Below, piece by piece: positions 1 to 7,731 of a stretch of 64,000 nt of DNA (position 1 is its first letter; each line of letters opens with the position of its first letter). Position numbers and translations under genes: made by a program. The notes below the pieces were generated by a model. The model had not been told where the DNA came from and did not search any database. It worked only from the letters and a program-made list of their open reading frames with translations. Origin of the DNA: Streptomyces sp. CB02056 (lineage in GTDB: Bacteria; Actinomycetota; Actinomycetes; Streptomycetales; Streptomycetaceae); the NCBI RefSeq assembly GCF_001905545.1, contig NZ_LIPD01000008.1, positions 310,001 to 374,000 on the forward strand. The letters run 5' to 3'.

Positions 1-1
1 G

Positions 2-919
2 ACCGTCCCGGCCCTCGCGGCGGGCGAGGCCCTCGTCGAGAACCTCTACCAGTCCGTCGACCCGTACATGCGCGAGGAGATGGAGGAGGGCGGCTGGGCG
101 CTGCACGCCCCGCTGGAGGGGCGCACCCTCGGCCGGGTGGTGGAGTCCCGGGCCGACGCCCTGCCGGTCGGGGCGCTGGTCCAGCACCGCCAGGCCTGGC
201 GCACCCTCTCGGTGGTCACCGCCGAACGGGCGAGCCTGCTCCCCGACCTCGCCGGCGTCCCGCTCAGCGCCCACCTGTCGGTGCTCGGCGGCACCGGCCT
301 GTCCGCCTGGGTCGCGCTGACCAGGATCGCCCGGCTCCAGCCCGGCGAGACGCTCTTCGTCTCGGCGGCCGCGGGCGGCGTCGGCACCGCCGCCGGACAG
401 CTCGCCCGCCTGCTCGGCGCCGGACGGATCGTCGGCAGCACCGGCTCCGCCGCCAAGGCCGCCCGCCTCACCGAGCGGCTCGGCTTCGACGCCGCCTTCG
501 ACTACCACGACGGCCCGATCGCGGACCGGCTGCGCGAGGCCGCCCCCGAGGGGCTGCACGTCTACCTGGACAACGTCGGCGGCGACCACCTGGAGGCCGC
601 CATCGGCGCCCTGCGCGAGCGCGGCCGGATCGCCTGGTGCGGCGCGGTCGCCCAGTACAACCGGCTCGGGAACCCGCCGGCCGCCCCGCGCAACCTGTTC
701 GACGTGGTCGGGAAGAGCCTGCGGCTGGAGGGCTTCCTGGTCCGCGACCACCTCGACGCCCGGCCGGAGCTGTACGACTTCCTCGTCCCGCACCTGCGCT
801 CGGGCGCCGTCGTCCCGGACGAGACGGTCGTGGACGGCTTCGACCGGGTGGTGGACGCCTTCCTCGGCATGCTGCGCGGCGAGAACACCGGCAAGATGCT
901 GGTCCGGATCGCCGACTGA
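2..919 (+). CDS. NADP-dependent MDR oxidoreductase, 5' end outside window
   Basis: The reading frame is open from base 2 and reads ALVENLYQSVDPYMR before the first ATG at 68, so the true start lies upstream. This motif is typical of the N-terminal GroES-like domain of zinc-free medium-chain reductases of the prostaglandin-reductase/leukotriene dehydrogenase type. The glycine-rich nucleotide-binding turn AAAGGVGTAAGQLARLLGA and the later YLDNVGGDHLEAAI segment support NADPH binding. Such enzymes reduce alpha,beta-unsaturated ketones or quinones in the cytoplasm. The substrate cannot be told from sequence. The gene converges on the sigma-factor gene, 41 bases away. Confidence 0.88.
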   Translation, partial: TVPALAAGEALVENLYQSVDPYMREEMEEGGWALHAPLEGRTLGRVVESRADALPVGALVQHRQAWRTLSVVTAERASLLPDLAGVPLSAHLSVLGGTGLSAWVALTRIARLQPGETLFVSAAAGGVGTAAGQLARLLGAGRIVGSTGSAAKAARLTERLGFDAAFDYHDGPIADRLREAAPEGLHVYLDNVGGDHLEAAIGALRERGRIAWCGAVAQYNRLGNPPAAPRNLFDVVGKSLRLEGFLVRDHLDARPELYDFLVPHLRSGAVVPDETVVDGFDRVVDAFLGMLRGENTGKMLVRIAD

Positions 920-960
920 CCACCGCGTGCCCCGCCGCACTCAGCCGACCCCGGCGGCAG

Positions 961-1893
961 TCACCCGGGCAGCGGCAGCACGGCCAGGTCGAGCGCGGCG
1001 AGCCGGGCCGGATCGGCCACCACCTCGTAGCCGGCCACCCGGCCGTCCGCGACCGCCATCCGCAGCACCAGCCGCAGCCGCCCGTCCGGGGCGATCAGGA
1101 TCCCGGGCACCCCGTCCACCAAGGCCACCGCGCCGTACCGGGCCCGGCGGCCGAAGACCGTGGTCTCCCGGGCGACGGCCTGCGCGCCCCGGGCCACCAG
1201 GGCGCGGCCCGGTGGCAGCGCCGCCGGATCGGCCCGGCGCACCACGTCCGGCGCCAGGACGGCCAGCAGGTCGGCCAGGTCCCCGCCCCGGGCGGCGGCC
1301 AGGAAGGCCTCCACCACCCGCCGGTGCCCGGCCAGCGGCTCCGGGGGCAGCGCGGCCGTCCCCCGGACCCGCTGCCGGGCCCGGCTGGCCAGCTTCTTCG
1401 CGGCCACCGGGGTCCGCCCGACGATCGGCGCGATCTGGTCGAAGGGCACCGCGAAGCCGTCGTGCAGCACGAAGGCGACCCGCTCGGCCGGGCCCAGCCG
1501 GTCCAGCACCACGAGCAGCGCCCGGCCCACCGACTCGACCAGCAGCGCCTCCCGCTCCGGCTCCGGGCCGCCACCCGCCGCCTCCGGCAGCGCCTCGTCG
1601 GCCGGCTCCTCGCGGCGCGCGGCACGGGCCCGCAGCAGGTCCAGGCAGATCCGGGAGACCACCGTGGTCAGCCAGCCGGGCAGGTTGTCGATCTCCGCCG
1701 GACCGGTGCGGACCAGCCGCAGCCAGGCCTCCTGCACGGCGTCCTCGGCCTCGCCGGTCGAGCCGAGCATCCGCTGGGCGATCGCCCGCAGCCGGCCGCG
1801 CTCGGCCTCGAAGCGCTCCTCCGGCGCCTCGGCCCGCCGCCCCGGGGCCGCCGCCGCCCCGGCCGCCGCTCCCGACATCGCGTCCCGGTCCAT
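961..1893 (-). CDS. ECF sigma factor, ECF41/SigJ-like, with C-terminal SnoaL-like domain
   Basis: This 310-residue protein has an N-terminal sigma-70 region 2 (RMLGSTGEAEDAVQEAWLR, then WLTTVVSRICLDLLRAR) and a region 4 helix-turn-helix near residues 145-180 (FDQIAPIVGRTPVAAKKLAS). About 110 further residues beginning RRVVEAFLAAARGGDLADLL look like a fused SnoaL/NTF2-like domain. That layout is the hallmark of ECF41-type sigma factors, where the C-terminal domain modulates activity instead of a separate anti-sigma factor. I do not see the DGGGK signature usual in the linker, so it may be a divergent subgroup. ATG at 1893 follows AGGAAAGG. It is divergent from the azoreductase at 1968, a plausible target. 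Confidence 0.88.
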   Translation of the reverse strand: MDRDAMSGAAAGAAAAPGRRAEAPEERFEAERGRLRAIAQRMLGSTGEAEDAVQEAWLRLVRTGPAEIDNLPGWLTTVVSRICLDLLRARAARREEPADEALPEAAGGGPEPEREALLVESVGRALLVVLDRLGPAERVAFVLHDGFAVPFDQIAPIVGRTPVAAKKLASRARQRVRGTAALPPEPLAGHRRVVEAFLAAARGGDLADLLAVLAPDVVRRADPAALPPGRALVARGAQAVARETTVFGRRARYGAVALVDGVPGILIAPDGRLRLVLRMAVADGRVAGYEVVADPARLAALDLAVLPLPG

Positions 1894-1967
1894 CGGTCAC
1901 CTTTCCTCGGCGCGGCCCGTCACCGCTATGACGATCCGTCCTCCTCCGAGGTGACCGGGAGACCACC

Positions 1968-2663
1968 ATGACCTCCACCACGCTGCTCCACCTGGACTCC
2001 AGCATCAGCCCGTCCGGCTCGGTCAGCCGCGCCCTGACCGCCCGCTTCGCCGACGCCTGGCACGCCCGGCACGGCACCGCCGGCCGGGACCGGTACCGGT
2101 ACCGCGACCTCGCCGCCGACCCGGTGCCCCCGGTGCGCGCCGCCTACGACGCCCTCGGCCGCCGCACCGAGCGCAAGGGGATACTCCCGCTGGACGACAT
2201 CGGCCGCCTCGCCGAAGGACCGGACGAGGCGCACGAGTGGACGCTCAGCCGCCCGCTGATCGAGGAACTGCGGGCCGCCGGCACCCTGCTGGTCGGCAGC
2301 CCGATGTACAACTACACCGTCTCGGCCGGCCTCAAGGCGTGGATCGACCGGGTCACCTTCCCCGGCGTCCACCACGACCCGGAGACCGGCGAGCCGCTGC
2401 TGCGCGACACCCGCGTGGTGGTCGTCGCCGTCCGCGGCGGCGGCTACGCACCGGGCACTCCGCGCGCCCACTGCGACTTCCAGGTCCCGTACCTGCGGGC
2501 GTACTTCGACCGGATCGGGGTCGCGCCGGAGCACCTGCACGTGGTCACCGCCGAGCTCACCAGGGCCGCGGACGTCCCGGCGCTGAACGCCCTCCAGCCG
2601 CTCGCCGCCGAGTCGCTGGCGGCGGCCGAGGCCGCCCTCGACGAGCTGGCCGCGACGCTCTGA
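1968..2663 (+). CDS. FMN-dependent NADH-azoreductase / quinone reductase
   Basis: The 231-residue protein has the flavodoxin-like fold of the AzoR family. It opens with LLHLDSSISPSGSVSRALT (FMN phosphate-binding loop) and has GSPMYNYTVSAGLKAWIDRV near residues 108-127, a family signature close to FMN. These cytoplasmic enzymes transfer two electrons from NAD(P)H to azo dyes or quinones and are often induced by electrophile stress. The gene starts 74 bases from the divergent ECF41-like sigma gene. ECF41 factors are commonly encoded beside oxidoreductase genes of this kind, so joint regulation is likely but inferred. Confidence 0.9.
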   Translation: MTSTTLLHLDSSISPSGSVSRALTARFADAWHARHGTAGRDRYRYRDLAADPVPPVRAAYDALGRRTERKGILPLDDIGRLAEGPDEAHEWTLSRPLIEELRAAGTLLVGSPMYNYTVSAGLKAWIDRVTFPGVHHDPETGEPLLRDTRVVVVAVRGGGYAPGTPRAHCDFQVPYLRAYFDRIGVAPEHLHVVTAELTRAADVPALNALQPLAAESLAAAEAALDELAATL

Positions 2664-2697
2664 GCCGCCCTGACAGGGCCTGGCCGGGCGGCGGCCG

Positions 2698-3663
2698 CTA
2701 CAGCGGGGTGACGGCCTTGAGCACCACCAGCAGGGCCACGGCGGCGTTGAGCGCGCACAGCGCCGACACCGCCGTGCCGATCGCCGCGACCATCGCCGCC
2801 AGGCCCGCCGGGGTCTTGGCCGGCGGCCAGTTGCGGGAGGTCGGCACCGGGCCGAGCAGCGCGGCGACCCGGCGCGGCACCGGGCCGGCCGAGGCCGCCG
2901 CCGCGGTCGGCGTCGCGAAGGCCGCGAAGCCGGGGGCCGGGGCGGCGTGCGAGACCAGCGCCGCCCGGGCCACCGCCCGCGCGGTGATCCGGCGGTCCCC
3001 CACGGCCTGCGCCGACTCCTCGTCCGCCCACCGCTCCGCGCTGAACGCCACCGCGTGCTGCAGCGGCCGCAGGAACGGGTTGACGCAGGCGGCGAGCTGG
3101 GTGGTCAGCAGGTACCGGTGGTGCCGGTGGCGCAGGTGCGCCCGCTCGTGCGCGAGCAGCGCCTCGCGCTCGTCGGCGGCCAGGCCGGCCAGCATCCCGG
3201 TGGAGACCACCACCCGGCCGGGCGAGCCGGGCAGCGCGTAGGCGTACGGGCTGTGGTCCGGCAGCACCGCGAGGTCGCCGGACTCCCCCGGCTCCGCGGG
3301 CAGCCCGCTCAGCGCCCGGCGGGCCCGGTTCCGCACCCGCAGGTGCCGGACGACCGTCCGGGCGCAGGCCAGGACCACCAGGGCCAGCAGCCACATCGCG
3401 GCCGTGCCGACCGTCTCGTGGTACGGCAGCGCGGCCCGCACCTCCGGGTCGGACCAGCTGTCCGGCAGCGGGTTGCCGGGGATCTGCGCGGTGCCGACCA
3501 CGCCGATCAGTCCGAGGCAGAGCACGCTGCACACCGCCATCACCGCGCTGATCACGGTCATCAGCCGGGCCGCGCCGCGCGGATGCAGGTGCTGCTCGGT
3601 CAGGCGCGCGATCGGGACCGCGGTGAGCGGCAGGACGAGCGGGAGGAAGACGAAGAAGCCCAC
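2698..3663 (-). CDS. M56-family membrane metallopeptidase (BlaR1-like)
   Basis: The 321-residue protein has three or four hydrophobic segments (about residues 3-20, 35-60, 85-105 and 285-315) and a zinc motif HERAH in LLAHERAHLRHRHH, followed by the second zinc-side glutamate region AERWADEESA. No beta-lactam sensor domain is present. The GTG start at 3663 lies three bases after the BlaI-type repressor stop, so the two are translationally linked. M56 proteins paired with BlaI repressors usually relay a cell-surface signal by cleaving the repressor. The signal here is unknown, and beta-lactam sensing should not be assumed. Confidence 0.9.
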   Translation of the reverse strand: MGFFVFLPLVLPLTAVPIARLTEQHLHPRGAARLMTVISAVMAVCSVLCLGLIGVVGTAQIPGNPLPDSWSDPEVRAALPYHETVGTAAMWLLALVVLACARTVVRHLRVRNRARRALSGLPAEPGESGDLAVLPDHSPYAYALPGSPGRVVVSTGMLAGLAADEREALLAHERAHLRHRHHRYLLTTQLAACVNPFLRPLQHAVAFSAERWADEESAQAVGDRRITARAVARAALVSHAAPAPGFAAFATPTAAAASAGPVPRRVAALLGPVPTSRNWPPAKTPAGLAAMVAAIGTAVSALCALNAAVALLVVLKAVTPL

Positions 3664-3666
3664 GGC

Positions 3667-4092
3667 TCAGCTCTCACGGTCGGGCGCCGCCGGATCGGCG
3701 GACGCGGCGTCCAGCAGCGCCCGCAGCAGTTCCTCGTCGTGCGGCAGCAGCGCGCTGACGAAGCTGGCCAGGACCGCGTCCCGGTCGGCCTCCCCGTCGA
3801 GCATCCGGCGCATCCGCAGCGCGGCCAGCCCGGCGGCGTCCGCGGAGGCCTGCCACAGGTAGGAACGGCCGGCGCGGGTCCGGGTCACGGCGTTCTTGGC
3901 GTGCAGCCGGGACAGGATGGTCATCACGGTGGTGTACGCCAGGTCGCCCTCCAGGCGTTCCTGGACCCACCCCGCGGCGGCCGGGCCGGGCGCCTGCTGG
4001 AGCACCGCGAGCACCTGCGCCTCCAGCTCGCCCTGGCCTCGTCGTCGGGGCGGCGCGTCCCCGGCCGTCGGGGCGTGCCTCTGGTCTGCCAT
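3667..4092 (-). CDS. BlaI/MecI/CopY-type winged-helix repressor
   Basis: The 141-residue protein carries the Penicillinase-R winged helix (about residues 20-90), including LEGDLAYTTVMTILSRLHAK as recognition helix and the wing RTRAGRSYLWQ. A C-terminal helical dimerisation region follows (ALRMRRMLDGEADRDAVLAS). Family members bind TACANNTGTA-like dyads and are inactivated by proteolysis. It is the first gene of a two-gene unit with the M56 peptidase three bases downstream. I did not find an unambiguous dyad upstream of 4092. Confidence 0.93.
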   Translation of the reverse strand: MADQRHAPTAGDAPPRRRGQGELEAQVLAVLQQAPGPAAAGWVQERLEGDLAYTTVMTILSRLHAKNAVTRTRAGRSYLWQASADAAGLAALRMRRMLDGEADRDAVLASFVSALLPHDEELLRALLDAASADPAAPDRES

Positions 4093-4267
4093 GACGGCCC
4101 ACTCCCTCCGGATGCCGCGCCCGGACCGGCGGGCGCGGGTTCATCCTAACGAGCGCGGGGCCGCGCCGATCCGGTCGGAGCGAGGGTTCGGGGGCGTACG
4201 GCGCCGCTCCGCCCCGGGGCCGGTGCCGCCCGCCTGGTCAGCTCCGAGGCCGGTCCCGTCCGCCCGG

Positions 4268-5176
4268 TCAGCTCCGGGCCCGCTGGGTCACCGCGATGCA
4301 GACCAGCACCACCACCGCGGTGACCGGCGCCGCGGCCGGCAGGTGCTCGCCGAGCAGCAGCACCGACCAGACCAGCGTCAGCAGCGGCTGCGCGAGCTGG
4401 AGCTGGCTGGCCCTCGGCACCCCGATCGCGGCCATCCCCCGGTACCAGAGCACGAGCCCGCCGAGCTGCGAGACCGCCGCCGTGTACGCCAGCCCGGCCA
4501 GTGCCTTCGCCCCGAGCCGGACCGGCTCGGCGCCCAGCCCGAGCACGGCGGTCAGCAGCGTCGCGGGCAGCGCGACCAGCACCGCCCAGGCGATCACCTG
4601 CCCGCCCGGCAGGTCCCGGGAGAGCCGCCCGCCCTCGGCGTACCCGGCGGCGCAGAGCAGCACCGCCACGAAGAGGTAGAGGTCGGCGGCGGTCGGCCGG
4701 CCATGGCTCTGGACCAGGGTGAAGGCGAGCACCGCCGCGGCCCCGGCGAGCGCCGCCGCCCAGAACGCCCCGGACGGCCGGCGGCCGGTGCGCAGCGCCG
4801 AGACCACCGCCGTGGCCAGCGGCAGCACGCCGATGACCACCGCCGAGTGGGCGGTCGAGGAGGTGCGCAGGGCGAGCGTGGTGAGCAGCGGGAAGCCGAG
4901 GACGCAGCCGGCCGAGACCACCAGCAGCCCGGGCCACTGCCCCCGCCGCGGCGGCCGGGCGCGGACGGCCAGCAGGTAGAGCGCGGCCAGCACGGCGGCC
5001 AGGACGCCGCGCAGACCGGTCGCGGTCCACGGGCCGAAGCCGGTCAGGGCCCACGCGGTGGCGGGGAAGGTGAGCGAGAAGGAGGCCACCCCGAGGGCCG
5101 CGAGGGCGGTGCCGGAAGCGGGGGCCGGTCGAGGTGCTATCGCCTTGGGGCGGATAGCGCTATCTTGTGCCGTCAT
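4268..5176 (-). CDS. EamA/DMT-family transporter
   Basis: This integral membrane protein has about ten hydrophobic helices in two EamA repeats, for example VLAAVLAALYLLAV and, in the second half, LQLAQPLLTLVWSVLLLGEH. The family exports amino acids, purines and small metabolites. The ATG at 5176 shares two bases with the ATG of the divergent MocR gene at 5175, so the regulator's likely operator lies inside the first codons of this frame. An internal downstream start or a leaderless transcript is therefore possible. An upstream in-frame start at 5212 would run into the MocR gene and is less likely. The arrangement suggests MocR controls this exporter. Confidence 0.88.
   Translation of the reverse strand: MTAQDSAIRPKAIAPRPAPASGTALAALGVASFSLTFPATAWALTGFGPWTATGLRGVLAAVLAALYLLAVRARPPRRGQWPGLLVVSAGCVLGFPLLTTLALRTSSTAHSAVVIGVLPLATAVVSALRTGRRPSGAFWAAALAGAAAVLAFTLVQSHGRPTAADLYLFVAVLLCAAGYAEGGRLSRDLPGGQVIAWAVLVALPATLLTAVLGLGAEPVRLGAKALAGLAYTAAVSQLGGLVLWYRGMAAIGVPRASQLQLAQPLLTLVWSVLLLGEHLPAAAPVTAVVVLVCIAVTQRARS
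5136..5164. promoter_or_regulatory. Candidate MocR operator and promoter
   Basis: GCTATC occurs as a direct repeat at 5136-5141 and 5159-5164, 23 bases apart (about two helical turns). The second copy is half of a perfect 12-base palindrome, GATAGCGCTATC, at 5153-5164. MocR/PdxR-type regulators typically bind two such half-sites upstream of their own gene. TATCTT at 5161-5166 could be the -10 of a nearly leaderless MocR transcript. Confidence 0.6.
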
Positions 5177-6629
5177 GAACGAGCGTAGCAGCGTGATCGA
5201 ACTCGCCGACATCCTGCGGCGGGAAGTGGAGCGCTACCCGGAGGGGCGGAAACTGCCCGCCAGCCGGGCGCTGGTGGAACGCCACCAGGTCAGCCCGGTG
5301 ACGGTCTCCCGGGCCATCGCGGTGCTCGTCGCCGAGGGGCTCGTGGTCTCCCGGCCGGGCGCCGGGGTGTTCCGGGCGGCCGCCTTCGCCGCTGCCCCGG
5401 CCGTCCCCGCCCCGCCGGCCGGCCGGACCGGCGACCTCTCCTGGCAGGAGATCGCGCTCAGCGCCGACTCCGGCCCGCGCGACCTGCTCGCCGCCCCGGT
5501 GTTCGACACCCTCCGGGTGCCCGCGCCCGACGTCATCGACCTCAACAGCGGCTACCCGCACGCCTCGCTGCTGCCCGAACGGCTGCTCGCCGCCGTCCTC
5601 GCCCGGGCCGGCCGGCGGCCGGGCGCCTGGGACCGCCCGCCCACCGACGGGCTGACCGAACTGCGCGGCTGGTTCGCCCGCGACATCGGCGGCCACGGCG
5701 GGCCGATCGGCGCCGGGGACGTCCTGATCACCGCCGGCGGGCAGAGCGGGCTGACCGTCGCCATGCGGGCGCTCGCCGCGCCCGGCTCGCCGGTGCTGGT
5801 GGAGTCTCCGACGTACTCGGGCATCCTGGCGGTCGTCCGGGCGGCCGGGCTGCGGCCCGTCCCGGTGCCGGTCGACGCCGACGGCGTGCGCACCGACCTG
5901 CTGGCGGAGGCCTTCGCGGCCACCCGGGCGCGGGTCTTCCTCTGCCAGCCGCTGTTCCAGAACCCCACCGGCGCGGTGCTGTCGCCCGTACGGCGGGAGG
6001 AGGTGCTGCGGATCTCCCGGGCGGCCGGGGCCTTCGTGGTCGAGGACGACTTCGCCCGGCTGCTGGTCCACGCGGACGCCCCCGCGCTGCCGCGCCCGCT
6101 CGCCGCCGACGACCGGGACGGGGTCGTGGTGCACCTGCGCTCGCTGACCAAGGCGGCCTCCCCCAACCTGCGGGTCGGCGCCCTCACCGCGCGCGGCCCG
6201 GCGCTGGCCCGGCTGCGGGCCACCCAGGTGGTGGACAGCTTCTTCGTGCCTCGGCCGCTCCAGGAGGCCACCCTGGAGCTGGTCTCCGACCCCGCCTGGG
6301 CCCGCCACCTGCGCACCCTCGGCGCCGAACTGCGCGACCGCCGCACCGCCGCCGTCGCCGCCCTGCACCGCGAGCTGCCCGGCGTCGTCGGCACCCACCG
6401 CCCCGGCGGCTACCACCTGTGGCTGCGCTTCCCCGACGGCGTCGACGACACCACCCTCGCCAGGGCCGCCCTGCGCGCCGGCGTCCAGCTCTCCCCCGGC
6501 CGCCCGTACCACCCCGCCGAGCCCCCGGCCCCCCACCTCCGGCTCAGCTACGCCGCCGCCGAGAGCTCCGCCCAGGTCGCCGAGGGCGTCCACCGGCTGC
6601 GGCTCGCGTACGAGGAGCTCGCGGACTGA
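5175..6629 (+). CDS. MocR-type regulator (GntR helix-turn-helix fused to aminotransferase fold)
   Basis: The 484-residue protein has a GntR winged helix (residues 1-68: KLPASRALVERHQVSPVTVS) joined to a class I aminotransferase-like domain. PLP-binding landmarks are visible: ITAGGQSGLTVAMRALA, FQNPTGAVLS, VVEDDFARLL and SLTKAASPNLRVG, with the Schiff-base lysine at about residue 326. MocR proteins sense PLP or an amino compound and usually control a divergent metabolic or transport gene. The start at 5175 was chosen because MNERSSVIEL begins directly before the GntR fold and the preceding bases form the operator. The longer frame to 5058 would overlap the divergent transporter. Confidence 0.93.
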   Translation: MNERSSVIELADILRREVERYPEGRKLPASRALVERHQVSPVTVSRAIAVLVAEGLVVSRPGAGVFRAAAFAAAPAVPAPPAGRTGDLSWQEIALSADSGPRDLLAAPVFDTLRVPAPDVIDLNSGYPHASLLPERLLAAVLARAGRRPGAWDRPPTDGLTELRGWFARDIGGHGGPIGAGDVLITAGGQSGLTVAMRALAAPGSPVLVESPTYSGILAVVRAAGLRPVPVPVDADGVRTDLLAEAFAATRARVFLCQPLFQNPTGAVLSPVRREEVLRISRAAGAFVVEDDFARLLVHADAPALPRPLAADDRDGVVVHLRSLTKAASPNLRVGALTARGPALARLRATQVVDSFFVPRPLQEATLELVSDPAWARHLRTLGAELRDRRTAAVAALHRELPGVVGTHRPGGYHLWLRFPDGVDDTTLARAALRAGVQLSPGRPYHPAEPPAPHLRLSYAAAESSAQVAEGVHRLRLAYEELAD

Positions 6630-6641
6630 CGCCCTGGGGCC

Positions 6642-7505
6642 CTAGACCTGCCCGCCCGCCATCCGCTCCAGGCGGGCGATCCGCTCGGCCATCGGCGGGT
6701 GGGTGGAGAAGAGCCGCGCACCGGCCTCGCCGGGCCGGAACGGGCTGGCGATCATCATGTGGCTCGCGGTCTGGAGCTGCGGCTCGGGCGGCAGGGGCAG
6801 CTGACGGGTGCCCGCGTCGAGCTTGCGCAGGGCGCTGGCGAGGGCGAGCGGGTCCCCGGTGATCCGGGCGCCGTCGGCGTCCGCCTGGTACTCGCGGGAA
6901 CGGCTGACCGCCATCTGGATCAGCCCGGCCGCGAGCGGGCCGAGGATCATGATGGCGAGCATCCCGAACAGCCCCGGGCCGTCGTCGTCGTCGCTGCGCC
7001 CGAACGGCACCAGCCAGGCGAAGTTCACCAGGAACATCACCACCGAGGCGAGCGCCCCGGCCACCGAGGAGATCAGGATGTCCCGGTTGTAGACGTGGCT
7101 CAGCTCGTGCCCGAGCACGCCCCGCAGCTCGCGTTCGTCCAGGATCCCCAGGATGCCCTCGGTGCAGCAGACCGCCGCGTTGCGCGGGTTGCGGCCGGTG
7201 GCGAAGGCGTTCGGGGCCGGGGTCGGGGAGATGTAGAGGCGGGGCATCGGCTGGCGGGCGGAGGTGGAGAGCTCGCGGACGATCCGGTACAGCCCGGGTG
7301 CCTCGAACTCGCTGACCGGCCGGGCCCGCATGGCCCGCAGCGCGAGCTTGTCGCTGTTCCAGTAGGCGTAGGCGTTGGTCCCGAGGGCGACCAGCAGGGC
7401 GATCACGAAGCCGGTGCGGCCGAAGAGGCCGCCGATCACCAGGATCAGCGCGGAGAGGCCTCCGAGCAGGACGGCGGTCCTCAGTCCGTTGTGCCGGCTG
7501 TGCAC
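6642..7505 (-). CDS. htpX: Membrane-bound zinc protease HtpX (M48)
   Basis: The 287-residue protein has two N-terminal membrane helices (about 9-45), the zinc motif HELSH in LRGVLGHELSHVYNRDIL, further helices at about 150-195, and the third zinc ligand in SREYQADADGA. NAFATGRNPRNAAV before the active site and the C-terminal FSTHPPMAERIARL are diagnostic of HtpX. The family degrades damaged membrane proteins at the cytoplasmic face under stress. The start is GTG at 7505. It lies downstream of the nuo genes on the same strand, separated by 226 bases with hairpins, so it is probably a separate transcript. Confidence 0.95.
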   Translation of the reverse strand: MHSRHNGLRTAVLLGGLSALILVIGGLFGRTGFVIALLVALGTNAYAYWNSDKLALRAMRARPVSEFEAPGLYRIVRELSTSARQPMPRLYISPTPAPNAFATGRNPRNAAVCCTEGILGILDERELRGVLGHELSHVYNRDILISSVAGALASVVMFLVNFAWLVPFGRSDDDDGPGLFGMLAIMILGPLAAGLIQMAVSRSREYQADADGARITGDPLALASALRKLDAGTRQLPLPPEPQLQTASHMMIASPFRPGEAGARLFSTHPPMAERIARLERMAGGQV

Positions 7506-7646
7506 GTCAGGCCCTCCAATGGTGCGGTGGGGAAGCCCTTTCTGCCTCGTCCCTCTTGCCCGGTCAACGGGTGGGGCCGGGGACCTTGTTCCCTTGTGAC
7601 CGACGTGACACCGCCGGGCTTCACCCCCGGTACCACCGCACCGTCA

Positions 7647-7730
7647 CCGGGCCGTCACGGCGGAGCGGCCCGGCCTCACCCCCGGATCGGCCCGACCCGG
7701 GCCCGGAACCACGGCCCGGCCCGGCCCGGG
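7647..7730 (-). terminator. GC-rich hairpins downstream of nuoN
   Basis: Two stem candidates follow the nuoN stop on the minus strand. CCCGGGCCCGG at 7696-7706 can pair, with a bulge, with CCGGCCCGGG at 7721-7730. CCGGGCCG at 7647-7654 pairs perfectly with CGGCCCGG at 7666-7673. There is no T tract, as is common in this group of bacteria. Confidence 0.45.
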
Positions 7731-7731
7731 C

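Noticed and set aside
5160..6593. Minus-strand frame opposite the MocR gene
   Set aside because: The plus-strand protein has intact PLP and GntR motifs. The reverse frame is Gly/Arg/Val/Asp-rich without family similarity.
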